From assembly GCA_028284525.1 (NCBI GenBank), contig JANQRO010000162.1, forward strand, positions 1-38,440: 38,440 nt of DNA, in the 5' to 3' direction. This stretch comes from Myxococcota bacterium (GTDB lineage: Bacteria; Myxococcota_A; UBA9160; PR03). Below, in pieces: positions 36,611-38,440 of this stretch. Under the pieces are notes generated by a model, which did not search any database, was not told the DNA's origin, and was given only the letters and a program-made list of their open reading frames with translations. Numbering within the stretch: the first letter of the stretch is position 1; each line of letters begins with the position of its first letter. A program made the position numbers and the translations under genes.

Positions 36611-38440
36611 TCAACGAGCGGGAAGCTCGGCGAGCACGCGGCGGGCCGAATCCGCGACAGGCCCCACGGCGAAGGGGCGCTCGAGGGTGCGACGCGCCTC
36701 GTCCACTCGCGACTGCCCGGCGAGGAGGAGCGCCAGGTTCACCGCCGCTTCGCCGAGCTCCGGTGCGTGCGAGAGCGTCCGGCGGTAGACCGCCTCGGCG
36801 CCGACGCTGTCGCCCCGGCCTTGCAGACTTCGCGCCCAACCGAGCATCAGGTTGCGGTAGCGGCGCCGCAGCAATGCCGACGGCGCGGCGGCGAGTCCCG
36901 TTTCGAGTCGCGTGGCCCGGCTCTCCGGATCGTGCTGCGCGAGCAACCGCTCGTCGATCAGCGCGTCGCGGGTCGCCACGGCCGCCTCCGCGACCGCGTG
37001 GCCCGAGGCGTCGCCCGCGAGGTAGGTCGTCGGCGTCTCGAGGCCGTCGCGGACGGCCGCGAGGATCTCGCGGGATTGATCCCGACCGACGGCCCGCCCT
37101 GCGGCGAACTCGAGGAAGGGACGGTCGTCGACGAGCAGCGCGGCGTCGGCGCTCCAGACGGCGAGCCCGGTCGGGCCCATCGCGAAGAGCGAGAGCCAGT
37201 CCGCGGGTGCGACGAGGGCGTTCGCGGCGAGGTCCTCCCCGACGCCTCGCGCCGCGACGCGCGCATCCAGCAGACCCGGATCGAGGGCGAAGGGTTCGCG
37301 CTGCAGGATCAGGATCCCGTCGCGGTCGTCGAGCCAGAGCGAGGCCTGGGGAAAGACCTCGAGGGCGGCGCGCACCAGCGCCCGGGTCTCGGCGACGCCC
37401 TGGCCGTAGAGGGGCACCCACTGGGCGACGACCCCGCCGTCGGCGAGGGCGGCGCGGGCCTCGCGGTAGAACTCCACCGAGTAGAGATTCGAGGTGCCCA
37501 CGGTCCAGGCCTGCAAGGGCTCGAGGACGATCAGGTCGTAGCGATCGCGGGTCGCGCGCAAAAAGGCGCGGCCGTCGTCCCGGTGCAGGGTCACGCCGGG
37601 GCGTTCGAAGAGCCGGTCGGCCGCGTCGGCGAACCAGCGTTTCGAGAGCGCGACGACGCCGGCGTCGATCTCCACACAGTCGAGGGTGTCGAAGCCGTGG
37701 CGGTGGGCCGACGCAAAGGTCTGTCCCGTGCCGAGGGCGATCCCCAGGGCCTTGCGCGGTTCGGCCACGAAGAGCGCCGGCAGGTGGCCCAGACCGCGGT
37801 GCCCGCCTCCCGTCCCCGCGACCCACACCGAGTTGATCCACAGACGGCGTCGGCCCGCGCTCGTCTCGGTCACCATGACGCCGCTGTCGCGGCCCTCGCG
37901 GAACTCGAGGACACGCTCGCCGGGTTCGAGGTGGGCGCGGTAGATCGCGCGCGGGACGTCGGCCAAGACGACCGAGGCGAGCGCCGCCGTCGCCGGCGCG
38001 ACGAGGGCGATGCGGGGTCGCACTCCGTGTCCGGCGAGCGCCCACCCGGCGACGCCGATCAGGGTCGCGGCGAGGGCGAGGGTCGCCCCCGCGCTGCCCA
38101 ACGCGGGGAGCAGCGCGAACGCGGCGGCCGTGCTTCCGACGACACAGCCCGCCGTATTGGCCGCGTAGAGGTCTCCAAAGCTCTCGGCGCCGCCCCGACG
38201 GTTGCGCTCGAGGGCGACCAGCGTCGGGAGCACCGCCGAGATCGCCGCGGCGCCCGGCACCAGCACGAGGGCGAGGAGGAGCACGCCGAGAGGGGAGTTG
38301 CCCGCCGCGATCGCGTCCTGCAGGGCCGGCGCGTCGGCGAGCCGGGCGAGCGCCGCGGGCACGGCGCCCAGGGCGAGCGCGCCGAGGCCGCAGAGGACGG
38401 CGACGAGCGCGCGCAGCGCCGCGACCGGATCCGGCGCGCG
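36611..38440 (-). CDS. Fused membrane/spermidine-synthase-like protein with C-terminal TPR-like tail (5' end beyond window)
   Basis: At least 609 codons, open to the right edge, so the true start lies outside. The N-terminal part has hydrophobic helices (VAALRALVAVLCGLGALALG, then GVLLLALVLVPGAAAISAVL) and the family stretch SFGDLYAANTAGCVVGSTAAAF of fused MFS/spermidine-synthase proteins. The cytosolic domain has a SAM-type fold: GIALGTGQTFAS, DCVEIDAGVVALSKRWF, then DDGRAFLRATRDRYDLIVLE. It lacks evidence for polyamine specificity, and many relatives have no known substrate. The last 90 residues (RYRNLMLGWARSLQGRGD, then EAAVNLALLLAGQSRVDEARRTLE) look like tetratricopeptide repeats. Confidence 0.85.
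   Translation of the reverse strand, partial: RAPDPVAALRALVAVLCGLGALALGAVPAALARLADAPALQDAIAAGNSPLGVLLLALVLVPGAAAISAVLPTLVALERNRRGGAESFGDLYAANTAGCVVGSTAAAFALLPALGSAGATLALAATLIGVAGWALAGHGVRPRIALVAPATAALASVVLADVPRAIYRAHLEPGERVLEFREGRDSGVMVTETSAGRRRLWINSVWVAGTGGGHRGLGHLPALFVAEPRKALGIALGTGQTFASAHRHGFDTLDCVEIDAGVVALSKRWFADAADRLFERPGVTLHRDDGRAFLRATRDRYDLIVLEPLQAWTVGTSNLYSVEFYREARAALADGGVVAQWVPLYGQGVAETRALVRAALEVFPQASLWLDDRDGILILQREPFALDPGLLDARVAARGVGEDLAANALVAPADWLSLFAMGPTGLAVWSADAALLVDDRPFLEFAAGRAVGRDQSREILAAVRDGLETPTTYLAGDASGHAVAEAAVATRDALIDERLLAQHDPESRATRLETGLAAAPSALLRRRYRNLMLGWARSLQGRGDSVGAEAVYRRTLSHAPELGEAAVNLALLLAGQSRVDEARRTLERPFAVGPVADSARRVLAELPAR

Overview
The window is gene-dense bacterial chromosome of very high G+C (roughly 70% by eye). 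Codon third positions are almost all G or C, alternative GTG/TTG starts are common, and many genes overlap or lie only a few bases apart. The content suggests an uncultured, high-GC, aerobic Gram-negative heterotroph: lipoproteins, a Tat-exported reductase, two heme-c proteins, and many flavin, Rieske and 2-oxoglutarate oxygenases. Several families typical of coenzyme F420 users are present (two luciferase-like LLM proteins, two DDN-like deazaflavin proteins, one PPOX-fold protein). Myxococcota- or Binatota-like lineages would fit, but no rRNA or marker gene is present, so this is only a suggestion. No tRNA, rRNA, CRISPR array, insertion sequence or prophage gene was seen.

Layout. 1-5.1 kb: the 5' end of a secreted-protein gene running off the left edge, a 444-bp divergent intergenic region, ethanolamine ammonia-lyase eutB-eutC without other eut genes, a nucleotide-sugar epimerase and a family-2-like glycosyltransferase. 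5.2-8.4 kb: a Rieske oxygenase overlapping a small conserved partner gene, then a lipoprotein; a DUF2188 gene; and the remnant of an alpha/beta hydrolase. 8.4-14.6 kb: a 2OG-Fe(II) oxygenase, a membrane YdjM-like protein, a GFA-family protein, a cupin gene broken at a C8 run, an SDR, and a long Baeyer-Villiger monooxygenase (BVMO) behind a promoter with an overlapping operator palindrome. 14.6-20.1 kb: a GST-BVMO-heme-c lipoprotein operon and a divergent P1-family peptidase. 20.1-24.7 kb: an LLM-hydrolase-PPOX operon, a second hydrolase and an amidohydrolase. 24.8-28.0 kb: a di-heme cytochrome behind a structured leader, and a TauD-like dioxygenase. 28.0-31.0 kb: a small gene coupled to a DDN-like gene, a crotonase, an intergenic tandem-repeat array and an SDR. 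31-33 kb: a 2-hydroxyacid dehydrogenase and a Tat-exported aldo/keto-reductase-like protein. 33.2-36 kb: a tight operon of an LLM flavoprotein, two zinc-ribbon proteins resembling 3-hydroxyanthranilate dioxygenase but lacking its metal ligands, and YtoQ. 36-38.4 kb: a second DDN-like gene and a fused membrane/spermidine-synthase-like gene running off the right edge.

How the genes fit together. Most of the window reads as a catabolic island for ketones, cyclic compounds or side-chain substrates. Oxygenases insert oxygen (Rieske, 2OG-Fe, TauD, BVMO, LLM). SDRs, an AKR and a hydroxyacid dehydrogenase handle alcohol/ketone interconversion. Hydrolases open esters or lactones produced by BVMOs, a crotonase feeds beta-oxidation-like steps, and GST/F420-type reductases deal with reactive intermediates. 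No complete named pathway can be read from the sequence. The most unusual set is the LLM plus twin degenerate cupin/zinc-ribbon operon at 33.2-35.5 kb. The most unusual non-coding elements are the nested hairpin leader at 26.75 kb, the 161-bp repeat array at 29.7-30.1 kb and the short-leader promoter pattern shared by several genes.
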